Below are positions 8,959 to 19,400 of a stretch of 64,000 nucleotides of DNA, one piece after another; position 1 is the stretch's first letter; every line of letters begins with the position of its first letter. The translations under genes and the position numbers were made by a program. The notes below the pieces were generated by a model. The model made no database searches, had not been told where the DNA came from, and was given only the letters and a program-made list of their open reading frames with translations. Source of the stretch: Calditrichota bacterium (lineage in GTDB: Bacteria; Calditrichota; Calditrichia; Calditrichales; J004). The DNA lies in assembly GCA_013112635.1 (NCBI GenBank), contig JABFGF010000011.1, positions 1 through 64,000 of the forward strand, written 5' to 3'.

Positions 8959-11900
8959 TTGTTTCGATCTGTTCTTTTTCTATTACTATTTTTCTCAATT
9001 TCTTTCAGCCAGCACCCACAAGATGTTAAAGTGCCTGTTGGAATTCCTTTTAAACAGACCTTTGTTTCTAAGGATTATAATGCAGGATCTCAAAACTGGG
9101 CTATAACTCAAGATAAACGTGGTATAATTTATGTTGGAAATAGTTTAGGCATTTTGGAGTATGATGGTGTTGAGTGGAGGGTAATTGAAACACCCATTGG
9201 CTCTGATGTGTTTACCTTAGCGGTGGATACCTTTGGCATTGTCTATGCGGGATTAACAGACCAATTTGGTTATATATCTGCCGATTGGAGTGGCAATCCT
9301 GTTTATAAATCTTTGTCAGATTCAGTTGAGGGATTTTTTGGACAAGTTTTCAATATAATCCCGGTAAAAGAGGATGTTTATTTTGTAACAGAATATGACA
9401 GGATTTTTAAACTATCCGGGAAAAAAGTTACTGAGGTTTTTAATACAAAATATTCATTCACCGGAAAGCTTAACGGTTCACTTATTATCCAAAAGCGAAC
9501 TGGAGGACTTTACGAAGTAAAAAATGATACCCTAAAAAAAATTCCCAATCTGGATAAGCTTGCCAACAAGAATATAATGAACCTTTTGCCTTATAACCCA
9601 AAAGGCAACCGCAACAGAAACCTGTTTATTACTTCCAAAGGAGAGTTTTATATTTATGATGGACAACAACTCTCTGAGTTAAAAACTGAGATAAGCCCAT
9701 TATTTAAAAAATACTTTCTATATGATTCGGAAAAACTGGCCGGCAATTACTATGCTCTCATTCTGGATCCATTTGGAGTTATTGTTATTAATTCACAGGG
9801 TAAAATTGTTTATACTTTTGATATTGAATCTAACCTGATAAGTCAATCTGCCCTGACCCTTTTTAAAGACATGCAAAATGGTCTTTGGGTAGGAACCAAT
9901 GAAGGCCTAAACCGTTTTGAATTCCCTACACCTTTTCAAAGCCTGTTTTCTGAAACGGGTATTCGCGGTGGCGTTACGGACATTAAGAAGTTTAATAACC
10001 AATTATATATTTCAACTCTTGGCAGATTTTACCAACTGAAAGAAAAACCTGATCCTGCAAATCAATTCTCTGCAAATTTTGCAAAGCGCTTTGGATTGAA
10101 TACGATAAAGGAGATTAATGCCTGGACATGGGCCATGTTGGTTTTTAAAAATAAATTACTTTTAGCTACAGATCTTGGCTTGTATTCCATAGATACAAAA
10201 AATAAAACCAGGCATTTGTTCAAAAATATTGAGTATACATCAATATGCCAATCTGTAACTGATGAAAACCGCTTTTTTCTTACATCTTACGATTCACTTT
10301 TCAGTGTTAAATACAATCATGGTAAATTACTTTTAGAAAAATCTATTTTTATTGGTCACAATGGCAATTTTTCAACTTATGAGACTGCTGATAGTCTTAT
10401 TTGGATTAACTCGTACGAGCAGGGTTATTACAAAATTGATATTAAAAAAGGAATTGAAAATGCTGAAATAAAACAATACACAACAAAAAATGGTTTACCT
10501 CAAAATAATTTTAACTTTATGTCAATGTTAAACAATCAATTACTTTTCCTGGCCAAGGACGGCTTATATAAATTTAACTCCTCTTCCGATTCATTTAACA
10601 TCGATACGACCTCCAGTATTGGAAAAACATTTTACAAGAAAGGAATTAATGATATTGTTGATGATGGAAATGGAAACATTTTTGCTACAACCCTTAAAAA
10701 TTTGAGCTATTACAAAAAAAACAAGATCGGCGGCTTTACAAAAGATGACTCAACATTTGCACGAATTTCGGATTTTGCTACAGAAAAAATTCTAATTGAA
10801 GATAATGGTAGAATTTGGTTTGGCGGAAGCCCCGGTTTAATTAATTATGATCCATCATATTCATTTAAAAGCCAAAACAGTTACAAAACTTTAATCCGTT
10901 CAATTTATTTCGGTGGAGAACTATTTTTTAATGGTGATTGGATAATCCCCAGAAAGCATAAACCTCAATCCAAAACAGCCCGTAAAAAACGATACCATCA
11001 AATTGATTATGACTTTCGAAGCGCAAAGTTTACATATTCCATAAACAGTTTTCACCACTTGGAATACAACAAATACCAGTATTTCCTTGAAGGCTTCGAA
11101 AAAGATTGGTCGAAATGGAGCAATAAATCTGAAAGGGAATATACAAATCTTCCTGTCGGGAAATATATTTTTCACATAAGAGCAAAAAATGTGGACAATT
11201 ATCCGGCTAAAGAAGCTGTATTCTATTTTGAGATTATTCCGCCCTGGTATAAAACAACGTGGGCTTATCTTGGTTATATTTTTGGCACAGTACTATTCAT
11301 TATATTGATTGTAAAGTGGCGCTCCTTTGGATTAAAGCAGCTTGTCTCTGAACGGACAAAAGAACTAACAAATGCAAACTTGCAACTTATTTCAGCAAAA
11401 GCCGAAGCTGAGCAAGCCGTACGTTCAAAATCGATTTTCTTAGCAAACATGAGCCATGAAATTCGCACTCCTCTTAATGGCATTCTGGGAATGAACCATC
11501 TTCTATCAGGAACACCCCTTTCAGATGACCAGAAAGAATATGTCGACGCCATAAATTATAGCGCAGATTCCCTGCATAAATTGATTAATGAAATTCTTGA
11601 TTTTTCAAAAATAGAAGCGGGTAAAATGGAAATAGAGATCATTGAATTTGATTTGGTTTCTTTCATGGAGAATGTGTTTAAAATATTGAAAGTAAGCGCT
11701 GAAAAGAAAGGATTAAAAATATCTTTAACTCTAGATAAAGATCTCCCCAAAACAGTAAAAGGCGATCCACATAGGATTAAACAGATTCTTTTAAATTTTG
11801 GCAGTAACGCTATAAAATTCACTAAACAAGGTGAAATTGCAATCAGCCTTTCCATTAATAAAATCGCTGATAAGAAAATAGATAATGAGGCTAAAGTTCC

Positions 11901-12570
11901 TTTACAGTTTATGGTTAGTGACACCGGTGTTGGAATAAAGAAAAAGAAACATAAGCAAATATTTTCAAGCTTTTCTCAAGCTGATTCATCGACTACACGT
12001 GAATATGGCGGTACCGGATTAGGCCTTTCCATTAGCAAACTGCTAGCAACTTTAATGGGCGGTACAATTGAGTTTGATAGTAATTTTGGTAAAGGTTCGG
12101 TGTTTTGGTTGAATTTATCCCTGGAGCATAATGAGCTAACCATTGAGAAGAAATTGCTATCTGAAAAACAAAAAGTTTTTATAAATGATCTGAATAAATT
12201 AAAAATATTAGTGGCCGAAGATAATTCGATCAATCAAAAGTTTATTAAACGATTATTAGAAAATAATAATGCTTTGGTTGAGATTGCCAACAACGGTCAT
12301 GAAGCTGTTAATATGTATAAAAGCCAGAGCTATGATTTAATTCTTATGGATATAAATATGCCAGTGATGGATGGTTACAAAGCCACAGAGCTTATACGTT
12401 CATTTGAAACTGACCAGGGTGGCCATATTCCAATTATTGCTTTAACCGCAAACGCTATTAAGGGGGATCGTGAAACATGCCTGGCCGCTGATATGGATGA
12501 TTATCTTACGAAACCGGTAAAAATTGACGACTTGATTAACATAATAGAAATGAACCTCAACAAAAACTAA
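8959..12570 (+). CDS. propeller-sensor hybrid histidine kinase
   Basis: A 1203-residue one-piece two-component sensor. Order: signal peptide, a periplasmic two-component-regulator propeller (about 30-640, with repeats such as GLWVGTNEGLNRF), a Y_Y_Y domain (about 690-760), one membrane helix (about 770-790), a HisKA domain with phospho-acceptor His833 in SHEIRTP, an ATPase domain with GTGLGLSIS, and a C-terminal receiver with Asp1131 in LMDINMP. It resembles the hybrid sensors that detect oligosaccharides in Bacteroides, but no DNA-binding domain is attached and no sugar-use genes are near. The start is TTG at 8959, after AGGAT. Confidence 0.93.
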   Translation: MFRSVLFLLLFFSISFSQHPQDVKVPVGIPFKQTFVSKDYNAGSQNWAITQDKRGIIYVGNSLGILEYDGVEWRVIETPIGSDVFTLAVDTFGIVYAGLTDQFGYISADWSGNPVYKSLSDSVEGFFGQVFNIIPVKEDVYFVTEYDRIFKLSGKKVTEVFNTKYSFTGKLNGSLIIQKRTGGLYEVKNDTLKKIPNLDKLANKNIMNLLPYNPKGNRNRNLFITSKGEFYIYDGQQLSELKTEISPLFKKYFLYDSEKLAGNYYALILDPFGVIVINSQGKIVYTFDIESNLISQSALTLFKDMQNGLWVGTNEGLNRFEFPTPFQSLFSETGIRGGVTDIKKFNNQLYISTLGRFYQLKEKPDPANQFSANFAKRFGLNTIKEINAWTWAMLVFKNKLLLATDLGLYSIDTKNKTRHLFKNIEYTSICQSVTDENRFFLTSYDSLFSVKYNHGKLLLEKSIFIGHNGNFSTYETADSLIWINSYEQGYYKIDIKKGIENAEIKQYTTKNGLPQNNFNFMSMLNNQLLFLAKDGLYKFNSSSDSFNIDTTSSIGKTFYKKGINDIVDDGNGNIFATTLKNLSYYKKNKIGGFTKDDSTFARISDFATEKILIEDNGRIWFGGSPGLINYDPSYSFKSQNSYKTLIRSIYFGGELFFNGDWIIPRKHKPQSKTARKKRYHQIDYDFRSAKFTYSINSFHHLEYNKYQYFLEGFEKDWSKWSNKSEREYTNLPVGKYIFHIRAKNVDNYPAKEAVFYFEIIPPWYKTTWAYLGYIFGTVLFIILIVKWRSFGLKQLVSERTKELTNANLQLISAKAEAEQAVRSKSIFLANMSHEIRTPLNGILGMNHLLSGTPLSDDQKEYVDAINYSADSLHKLINEILDFSKIEAGKMEIEIIEFDLVSFMENVFKILKVSAEKKGLKISLTLDKDLPKTVKGDPHRIKQILLNFGSNAIKFTKQGEIAISLSINKIADKKIDNEAKVPLQFMVSDTGVGIKKKKHKQIFSSFSQADSSTTREYGGTGLGLSISKLLATLMGGTIEFDSNFGKGSVFWLNLSLEHNELTIEKKLLSEKQKVFINDLNKLKILVAEDNSINQKFIKRLLENNNALVEIANNGHEAVNMYKSQSYDLILMDINMPVMDGYKATELIRSFETDQGGHIPIIALTANAIKGDRETCLAADMDDYLTKPVKIDDLINIIEMNLNKN

Positions 12571-12674
12571 TCTTAATAGAGATCCTTCCCTTTTAAGGAG
12601 CCTTTGCTAATTGTCAATCTTATGTAACCAGTGATTATTTCAATAAAATAAGTTTTTGTACTCTGCTAAAATTA

Positions 12675-12941
12675 TTAAAACGTGCATGTGAATCCCACCT
12701 TCAAGTTCATTCCAACTTACATTTTCCCAGAATCATTAAGCTCAGCCATATCTATTTAACCTATCACTTTATTTTCGTCAAGATTGTATAAACTGTTTTT
12801 TTGATTAATAATTTCCCCATTTGGATCAGTCTGTGTAAAACCAACCTCGCTGTTTTCAGCACTAATCTTAAACGATGTTTGCCCATACGAAAAAGAAATA
12901 AACGCTAAAAATAGTGCTGAGACTTTTAAAAAATTGCTCAT
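12675..12941 (-). pseudogene. decayed outer-membrane beta-barrel gene remnant
   Basis: From the ATG at 12941 (ribosome site GAAGGA) the frame gives a clear signal peptide (FLAFISFSYGQ) and 40 more residues before TAA at 12756. Reading on in the same frame gives a second TAA, then VGMNLKVGFTCTF and a double stop ending at 12675. A final strand ending in Phe is the mark of an outer-membrane beta-barrel C-terminus. I read this as a gene that lost its middle and gained stop codons. The alternative is a real 61-residue secreted protein ending at 12756. Confidence 0.5.
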
Positions 12942-13192
12942 ACCTTTTTCCTTCTATGATCTTTTTTAACGTAATATATATAATCTTTATTCGAATAGAA
13001 AGGGAAAAATAAGTATTAAGATAGGTAGTTATAAAAAAATAAAGTAAATATTTGGGAACAATGTTTTTTTTTATTTGTTGTTCTGTTTTTAGTGGGATTA
13101 ATCTTTCTTTTTTGTTATTTTTCGCTTTTGGTATTTTGACAGCACACCATTAACAATTTACACAACATTGAAGCATTTAACGGTATACTTTT

Positions 13193-13369
13193 ATGAACCA
13201 GCTTTCCAGGGAAAAAGCGGAAAAGTTAATCGAAGATAAAAATGTTGTTAGTTCAAAAATTAAACAAGATAAAACTGAACTTTGTGTTTATTTGAAATTA
13301 ACAGATGGCAGGAGCTGTCTTGTAAAATACGACAAGCTAAAAAAGACAAAAAAATATTTCTTAGAATAA
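13193..13369 (+). CDS. small hypothetical protein
   Basis: A 58-residue lysine-rich soluble protein with a predicted helix (REKAEKLIEDK) followed by a small sheet (TELCVYLKLTDGRSCLVKY) and a basic tail. It is flanked by non-coding DNA and followed eight bases later by a hairpin, which supports it as an independent gene. The ribosome site is weak. I do not recognise the family. Confidence 0.5.
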   Translation: MNQLSREKAEKLIEDKNVVSSKIKQDKTELCVYLKLTDGRSCLVKYDKLKKTKKYFLE

Positions 13370-13377
13370 TTAATATA

Positions 13378-13403
13378 CCTTCCAGGTTTTAAAACCCGGA
13401 AGG
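13378..13403. terminator. hairpin between convergent genes
   Basis: CCTTCC-A-GGTTTT / AAAACC-C-GGAAGG forms a long nearly perfect stem between the small gene ending at 13369 and the leftward gene ending at 13419. The U tract is poor on both strands, so the strength is uncertain. Confidence 0.55.
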
Positions 13404-13418
13404 ATTTAAGAAAACGTT

Positions 13419-13955
13419 CTATTTACTCATATCAAATTTCACACCAAATGTAACACCTAATGCGCTAACATCTGTTAGATTATATTTTGCTTCGGCAACA
13501 CCTGCCATACCACCAAGTGGAAATTCATAGCCTACTAAAGCCGTTATTCCAAAATCTGTGTTTGATGCTGTTGCTGTACCTGTATTGCCAAAACCAACAA
13601 ATGTTGGAACCTCAATACTTACAAAATTTAACACCAGGCCGGCACCAGCATAAAGTCCTTTAATATTATTCAGTGCATAATGAGCTTCAGCCCCTAATTG
13701 AAAATTCGATAAGGAAAAATCAACTCCGCCAATACTATACCCGGAGCTCCAGTATTCCAGAACCGGATTTAAATGGACATTTTCCATAATTTCTCCCAAA
13801 TCAGCTTTTGCACCAATCTGAAACCCGCTGTCCCATGGATCTTCCGGCAAAACAATCCCTGCTTTACCTGTAATTGATTTCAATCCCAATCCTTGTCCAT
13901 AAGACGATGTAATCATAAAAACTGTTATAAAAATTAATACCAATATCCTTTTCAT
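13419..13955 (-). CDS. outer-membrane beta-barrel protein
   Basis: 178 residues with a signal peptide (cleavage near SSYGQ) and alternating amphipathic strands such as FQIGAKADL, FQLGAEAHYAL and LYAGAGLVLNF. The length suits an eight-stranded barrel of the OmpW/OmpA-like porin fold. It ends KFDMSK rather than in an aromatic residue. AAGGAG precedes the start. The T9SS-type protein gene lies 19 nt upstream on the same strand, so they may be co-transcribed. Function unknown. Confidence 0.75.
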   Translation of the reverse strand: MKRILVLIFITVFMITSSYGQGLGLKSITGKAGIVLPEDPWDSGFQIGAKADLGEIMENVHLNPVLEYWSSGYSIGGVDFSLSNFQLGAEAHYALNNIKGLYAGAGLVLNFVSIEVPTFVGFGNTGTATASNTDFGITALVGYEFPLGGMAGVAEAKYNLTDVSALGVTFGVKFDMSK

Positions 13956-13974
13956 TTTTCACTCCTTATTAAAT

Positions 13975-14868
13975 CTATTTTATTAAAACCATTCGTTTTG
14001 TTTGAACAAAATCACCTGCTGTAAAGCGGTAGATATATGCTCCGCTCGCTATCCCATTTGAATCCCAATTAATAATATATTTACCAGTATTTAAATTTTC
14101 CTCAATAACTGTCGCTACTAATTGCCCGGTTAAGCTAAATACTTTCAAAGAGACTTGACTTGTTTTGGGTAGCGAAAACTCAAAATTAGTATTTGGGTTA
14201 AATGGATTTGGGTAATTTTGGGTAATATTATACTTTTCAGGAATGGCTCCTATTTCGGGATTTTCAACCGCGCTGACTGTGCCATCCAGGGAAAGATCAT
14301 CCAAGTAAAAAACCGAGCCCACATTGTGGTCACCATCCGGGTTCCCTCCAATAGCAACGGATATGTGCACAACTTCTGCGGTTATATCTGCCGGTTCATC
14401 ATATACAAATGGTACCTCAAAAAATGTATACGATTCTGCGACCGGTAAATCAATCTCCGCTATTGCAACTCTTCTCCCGGCTGTATTATTATTAAGGGCA
14501 ACCCTAACCTCAAAACGCCCGGCAGCCGAATCGGGGTTACCCAAAGTATATTTATAATAGCCACTGAATTTTGCATAATTTTGTGATACAAGAAAAGGGT
14601 TTTCAATAACAGAATTATCCTTACCTGTAAAAACTCCCGGTTCAGAAGGTGCATTCAAGAAAAGAATCGTTTCTCCTTTTACAGCATAAGCACCGGAGTT
14701 TGAATCTGTAGTTTGTGTAACATCAATTATAGATAGTGCAGGAACATTTGACGTAAGCCAATGATCCGGTTTACCGTTTGCCCAATCTTCAAAACCAGCA
14801 TTTAGTATCCCATTTTGTGCAAAAGACAATAGCGGGATTAGGACTATAATTATTAAATATTTTCTCAT
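13975..14868 (-). CDS. secreted protein with C-terminal sorting domain
   Basis: About 297 residues. A signal peptide (IIIVLIPLLSFAQ) is followed by a carbohydrate-binding-module-like jelly roll (NAGFEDWANGKPDHW and onwards). The C-terminal 85 residues hold the sorting domain seen in the FCB group: QNYPNPFNP, VFSLTGQLVAT and the closing FVQTKRMVLIK. This domain is recognised by type IX secretion in species that have it. The ATG at 14868 has AAAAGGGT at good spacing; the one at 14889 is less likely. The N-terminal module is similar to the lipoprotein encoded just upstream. Confidence 0.82.
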   Translation of the reverse strand: MRKYLIIIVLIPLLSFAQNGILNAGFEDWANGKPDHWLTSNVPALSIIDVTQTTDSNSGAYAVKGETILFLNAPSEPGVFTGKDNSVIENPFLVSQNYAKFSGYYKYTLGNPDSAAGRFEVRVALNNNTAGRRVAIAEIDLPVAESYTFFEVPFVYDEPADITAEVVHISVAIGGNPDGDHNVGSVFYLDDLSLDGTVSAVENPEIGAIPEKYNITQNYPNPFNPNTNFEFSLPKTSQVSLKVFSLTGQLVATVIEENLNTGKYIINWDSNGIASGAYIYRFTAGDFVQTKRMVLIK

Positions 14869-14899
14869 TTTGTTTACCCTTTTCTTCATTACTTACTTG

Positions 14900-15505
14900 T
14901 TATTCCAATGTAATATTATCAAGTAAAAAAGTGGCGCCAACAGTTGCGATAGATGCCACAGATATCTGAATCAGTTTTGGAGTTTCTGCTTGGATAGGCA
15001 TGTCAAGGCTGAGCAATGTATAGTTGCTTGCTGCCTGATCAATCTGATATGTTTCAAAACTCAAAATTCCACTTGGGTAACTCGAGTAGAGAGATACCTG
15101 AACAGACAAATATTCGCCTGTATTTGCAGGAGAAAATTTATAATAAAAGTTGACTTTTGATACATTCTGGTCAATTTCAAAATACGGCGCCAGGGCTGTT
15201 CCTGAGGTAATTGAAGCATTTATCGGGGCACCTTGAAATGAAAGAACTTCTGCTTTAATTGCTGCTGATCCTGATTGCGCATCACTTGACTTGGTAACAT
15301 TTGTATATGCATTGGGGATATTGGAAGTTGTCCAGTTTACCGGTTCTCCCCCACTCCAATCTTCAAAACTAAAATTATTGCCAGAGCCATTGTTATTATT
15401 ATTGTTGTTGTTATCATCGTCGTTTGACCCTGTACTGCTTTCGCTACACCCATTAAAAGCAAACAACAAACCAATACCAATAAATGTTAAAAATAAACGT
15501 CTCAT
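14900..15505 (-). CDS. lipoprotein with carbohydrate-binding-like module
   Basis: A 201-residue lipoprotein with lipobox FNGC, then an Asp/Asn linker with eight consecutive Asn (trinucleotide repeat around 15395-15415), then one beta-sandwich module. The module opens with FSFEDWSGGEPVNWTTSN, which matches the start of the downstream T9SS-type protein (FEDWANGKPDHWLTSN); the two look like tandem paralogues that differ in how they reach the surface. They are about 30 nt apart. Function unknown; binding of a glycan is inferred from the fold style. Confidence 0.75.
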   Translation of the reverse strand: MRRLFLTFIGIGLLFAFNGCSESSTGSNDDDNNNNNNNNGSGNNFSFEDWSGGEPVNWTTSNIPNAYTNVTKSSDAQSGSAAIKAEVLSFQGAPINASITSGTALAPYFEIDQNVSKVNFYYKFSPANTGEYLSVQVSLYSSYPSGILSFETYQIDQAASNYTLLSLDMPIQAETPKLIQISVASIATVGATFLLDNITLE

Positions 15506-15796
15506 ATCTCTCTCCTTCTTTCTTTATGAATGTTTTACTGTCTCAAAAATGATAGTGTTGATAATACGGTTTCAATTCCATGGCCATATTCTTGAACCTG
15601 AAATGTTGAATTAATTGCTAGTATGATAGGACGGTAAAAAGGCAGACTCAATCACGCAGGTGGGGTATTTTTGTTTATTGATTTATTTTCAATTGATAAT
15701 TGAATATTTCTAAAATATTTATCTAAATATTAAAAATTAAACGATGGATTTGAAACAAGGTTGATTGTGTTTAAATCGTCAATCATCAATATTCAA

Positions 15797-16423
15797 TCAG
15801 ATGAGTTTATCGCTGATGGCTTTTCTTACTGCTTCTGCGCGGGTAGAAACATGTAGTTTTTTGTAAATGTTTTTAAAGTGTGAGCGAACTGTATGTCCAC
15901 TAATGTGAAGTTTCTCTGCAATCACTTTGTAGTTTTCACCATCGCAAAGGTGTCTCAATATTTCAACTTCACGACCGGAAAGGATTGTTCCTTTTTCCGG
16001 TTTAAATGAGCTTATAATGCGCCTTGCAATACTTGCTGTCATTGGCGAACCACCGTTATGAACTTCCTCAATAGCTTTAAGAATCTCTGTTGGTGAGGTG
16101 TCTTTAAGCAAATAACCTGTTGCCCCAACACAAATGGAATTGAAGATAGAATCATCATCATCCTGAACTGTAAGCATCAAACAATCAATCTCAGGAAGTT
16201 CATCTTTTAGGCATTTCACACCTTCAATCCCGGACATGCCCGGTAAATCTATATCCATCAGAACAACATGCGGTGGTGACTTTTTAAGGTTATCCATTGC
16301 CATTTCGCAACTGCTGTAAGAATGTTTGCATATATAACCAGGCGATCCGTCTATTATCAATGTCATTAATTGACGGATTTCATTATCATCTTCTATTATT
16401 GCTACTTGTATTTCTTCGGCCAT
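15797..16423 (-). CDS. NarL/FixJ-type response regulator
   Basis: 208 residues: a receiver domain with phospho-acceptor Asp57 in LMDIDLPGMSG and the acidic pair Glu11/Asp12, then a LuxR-type helix-turn-helix (about 145-205, with LSGREVEILRHL and SGHTVRSHFKNIYKKL). It binds DNA when phosphorylated. It lies 60 nt downstream of a HisKA_3-type sensor kinase on the same strand, which is very probably its partner. Confidence 0.95.
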   Translation of the reverse strand: MAEEIQVAIIEDDNEIRQLMTLIIDGSPGYICKHSYSSCEMAMDNLKKSPPHVVLMDIDLPGMSGIEGVKCLKDELPEIDCLMLTVQDDDDSIFNSICVGATGYLLKDTSPTEILKAIEEVHNGGSPMTASIARRIISSFKPEKGTILSGREVEILRHLCDGENYKVIAEKLHISGHTVRSHFKNIYKKLHVSTRAEAVRKAISDKLI

Positions 16424-16483
16424 GGCTAAACTTGGTTAATTTCTATCCTTGTTATCAATCACCCAAATGCGGTATTCTTAAAA

Positions 16484-19400
16484 TCAGCTTTTTGCATCCA
16501 GATTTTTGATAAAAATAATTTGGGTTTCTTTTTTGGGGATTGAATCTATTTCCAGCACGGCATCAACTTTTTCTGCACGACTGTTCATATTAGTAAGACC
16601 ATATCCGTTTTCAATGGTATCTAAATTAAAACCAACTCCATTATCGGAAAAAATAATTTTCAATTTTTCATTTTCATGATCAATTCTTAAAAAAGCTTTT
16701 TTAGCTTTTGAATATTTTAAACAATTATTCATAGCTTCTTTAAAAATCAAAACAATTGCCCGCCTGTCATCAAGGGCAAGGTTTATGCTAGAAAGCTTCT
16801 TTTTTAATCCAATTGCCCTAAATTGGATATCGCTGTACTCAAACATGGAATTTCCAAAGTCTTCCAACCGGGACATCGTATCCAGCAAATTGTCTTTACC
16901 CGGATCAAGCGACCAGATAAAATCGCGCATCCCGCCGGACAGTTGTTTTGTGTTTTCTTCAATTTTTTCCAGATAACCCTTTGTTTGCGACTCTTTTTTT
17001 TCGGTCCGCTTAGCCAGCTCAACAAATAAGGAAATCTTGGTGATCAGATTACCGGCTTCATCATGAAAATCTGCAGAAGCTTTTTTGCGAACCATGGCCC
17101 GTTCTTCGGATTTTGCCTTCTCGATCCGTGCAAACATTTCCAGCTCTTTGTCTTTTTCACGAACCTTAAACTGGATATAACTAAAAATCGCCGCTGATAA
17201 AAAGATAAAATACAATATGTATGCCCACCAGGTTTGCCAGGGTGGTGGCGTAATGGTAATTCCAATCGATGTTCCTTCTTCGTTCCAAATGCCATCGTTA
17301 TTTGAACCCCGCACACGAAATATATATTCTCCGGGATCGAGGTTAGTATACGTGACAAAGCGTCTGCTTCCGGATTTGATCCACTCATCATCAAATCCTT
17401 CCATTTTGTAAGCAAATTGATTTTTCTCAGGTGTGGTAAAGTCTAATGCGGCAAATTCAAGGGAAAAGACATTGTGTGTCCACGGCAACGTAAAAGCTCT
17501 TGTTTCGGTAATACTCTTTGTAAGAACCGAACCATTAACAGAAGAGGGCTTTACCTCTTTGTCAATAATTTTAAGGTGGGTTAAGCGGACTGGCGGTTTA
17601 TGTTCATTTAATCGAATTTTGCCCGGATCAAAAACATTATAACCGTTAATACCTCCAAAGTACATTTGCCCGGCTTTGTCAATAAGCGCATTTTGATTAA
17701 ACTCATTATCCTGTAAGCCATCATCCTTTGTAAAAGAACGAACAGAAATATTTTCTGAAGATATATCTATTTTTGCGATGCCTTTATTTGTGCTTATCCA
17801 CAAATAACCTTGCTCGTCTTCAAGGATTCCATAAATCACTTCATTTGGCAGACCATCTTTTGCAAGATATTGGATAAATGAATACTTAGCGGCCCCAGTC
17901 TTTTTCTCATCAATAACCAGCTTATTCAAACCCTGAGCCGTTCCAACCCAAATCGTCCCGTCCCTTGTTTCTAAAAAACTGATGATACGGTTGTTGGAGA
18001 TGCTGTTTTTGTCTTCAGGGTCATTTAGGATGTGCTCAAAAGTTCTGTTTTTTTTATGAAAAATATTTATGCCGCCTGCCGCAGTACCAACATAAAAAGT
18101 CCCTTGGCTGTCAATAAAAAGAGAGAATACAGATAAATCATTCATCTCAGTTGTAGGATCGATAATATTAAAAGGCATTTGTTCAAAAGTGTCTTTCGTT
18201 TTGTCATAAAAAAACAAGCCGGCACCGTTTGAGCCTACCCAAATATCATTATCCTCATCTTCAATAATTGAAAGAATTGTTCCTATACTAATACCCGGCA
18301 AACCGGCATTTGTGAAATGCTTAAATAGCCCTGTTTTTCTTTCCCAAAGGCAAACACCGCCTCCACGCGTACCAATCCAGATATTTTTATTTGAATCTTC
18401 AAAAAGAATAATAATATAACTTGAAGAAGGGCCACGCATCGGGTTTTCTGTATTTTTAAAATAATGCTGGTATTTCCCTGTTTTTGGATTGTAACGATTA
18501 AGGCCGTCACTGGTGCCAATCCAAAGAAATCCAAAGGAATCTTCAATAATAGATATAACGCTTGAGCTAGACATGGAATTTGGCGAATGCGCCCTAAAAT
18601 GGATGTGTTTAAATTTTTCTGCTGCCGGTCTGTAATAATCCAAGCCACTTCGGGTTCCCAGCCAAATTAATCCATTTCTGTCCTGGTAAAGGCTTGAAAT
18701 ATAATCGTGGCTCAAGCTGCCCGGATTAAGCTGATCATGCTTTAGTTGCTGATAATTGCCAGACGGATAAATTAACGTCAAGCTTGTTGTAGTCCCGACC
18801 CAAACAACACCATTATCTGCTTCTAAAACTGAAATGACACTATTATCAATAATACTTTTTTCAGGATTTGCGGGATCGTTGATATAATGTTTTACTTCCG
18901 CCGTTTTTTTGTTAAAGCGGAACAATCCTTCACCGGAGGTTATCCACAAATAATCTGATTTTGCTTGATTAGAACTCCCCTGATAGCGATGAAAAATGTC
19001 TGTCTCGGGGGTCAAATCATAAAAAGTATAGGTTTTGGTTTTAATCTCAAACTTGTATAAACCCATCGGTGAGGTAAGCCATAAGTAGTCACCCTCAGCC
19101 AGAACAATTCTAAAAACATTATTATTAACTGTATCATGAGGAAGGTATTCAAACTCAGCCTTTAAAATATTTCCATGTTTATCTTTTTCAATAAACATCT
19201 GGTTTAAACCATTATTGGTAGCAACCCAAAATGTCCCTTTTGGATATTCAGCAAAATCCCAGGCTGTGTCGTGGCTGATACTTTTGGGATCATCCGGATC
19301 ATTTTTGAATGTTATAAATTCTTCCGTGTAGCGATCAAAGCGGGAAAGGCCTCCTCCAAATGTGGATGCCCAGATGTGGCCGCTGCTGTCTTCCTCGATA

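Noticed and set aside
11556-11924. 122-codon antisense frame within the hybrid kinase
   Set aside because: Lies over the conserved kinase core; composition is that of a reverse-strand shadow.
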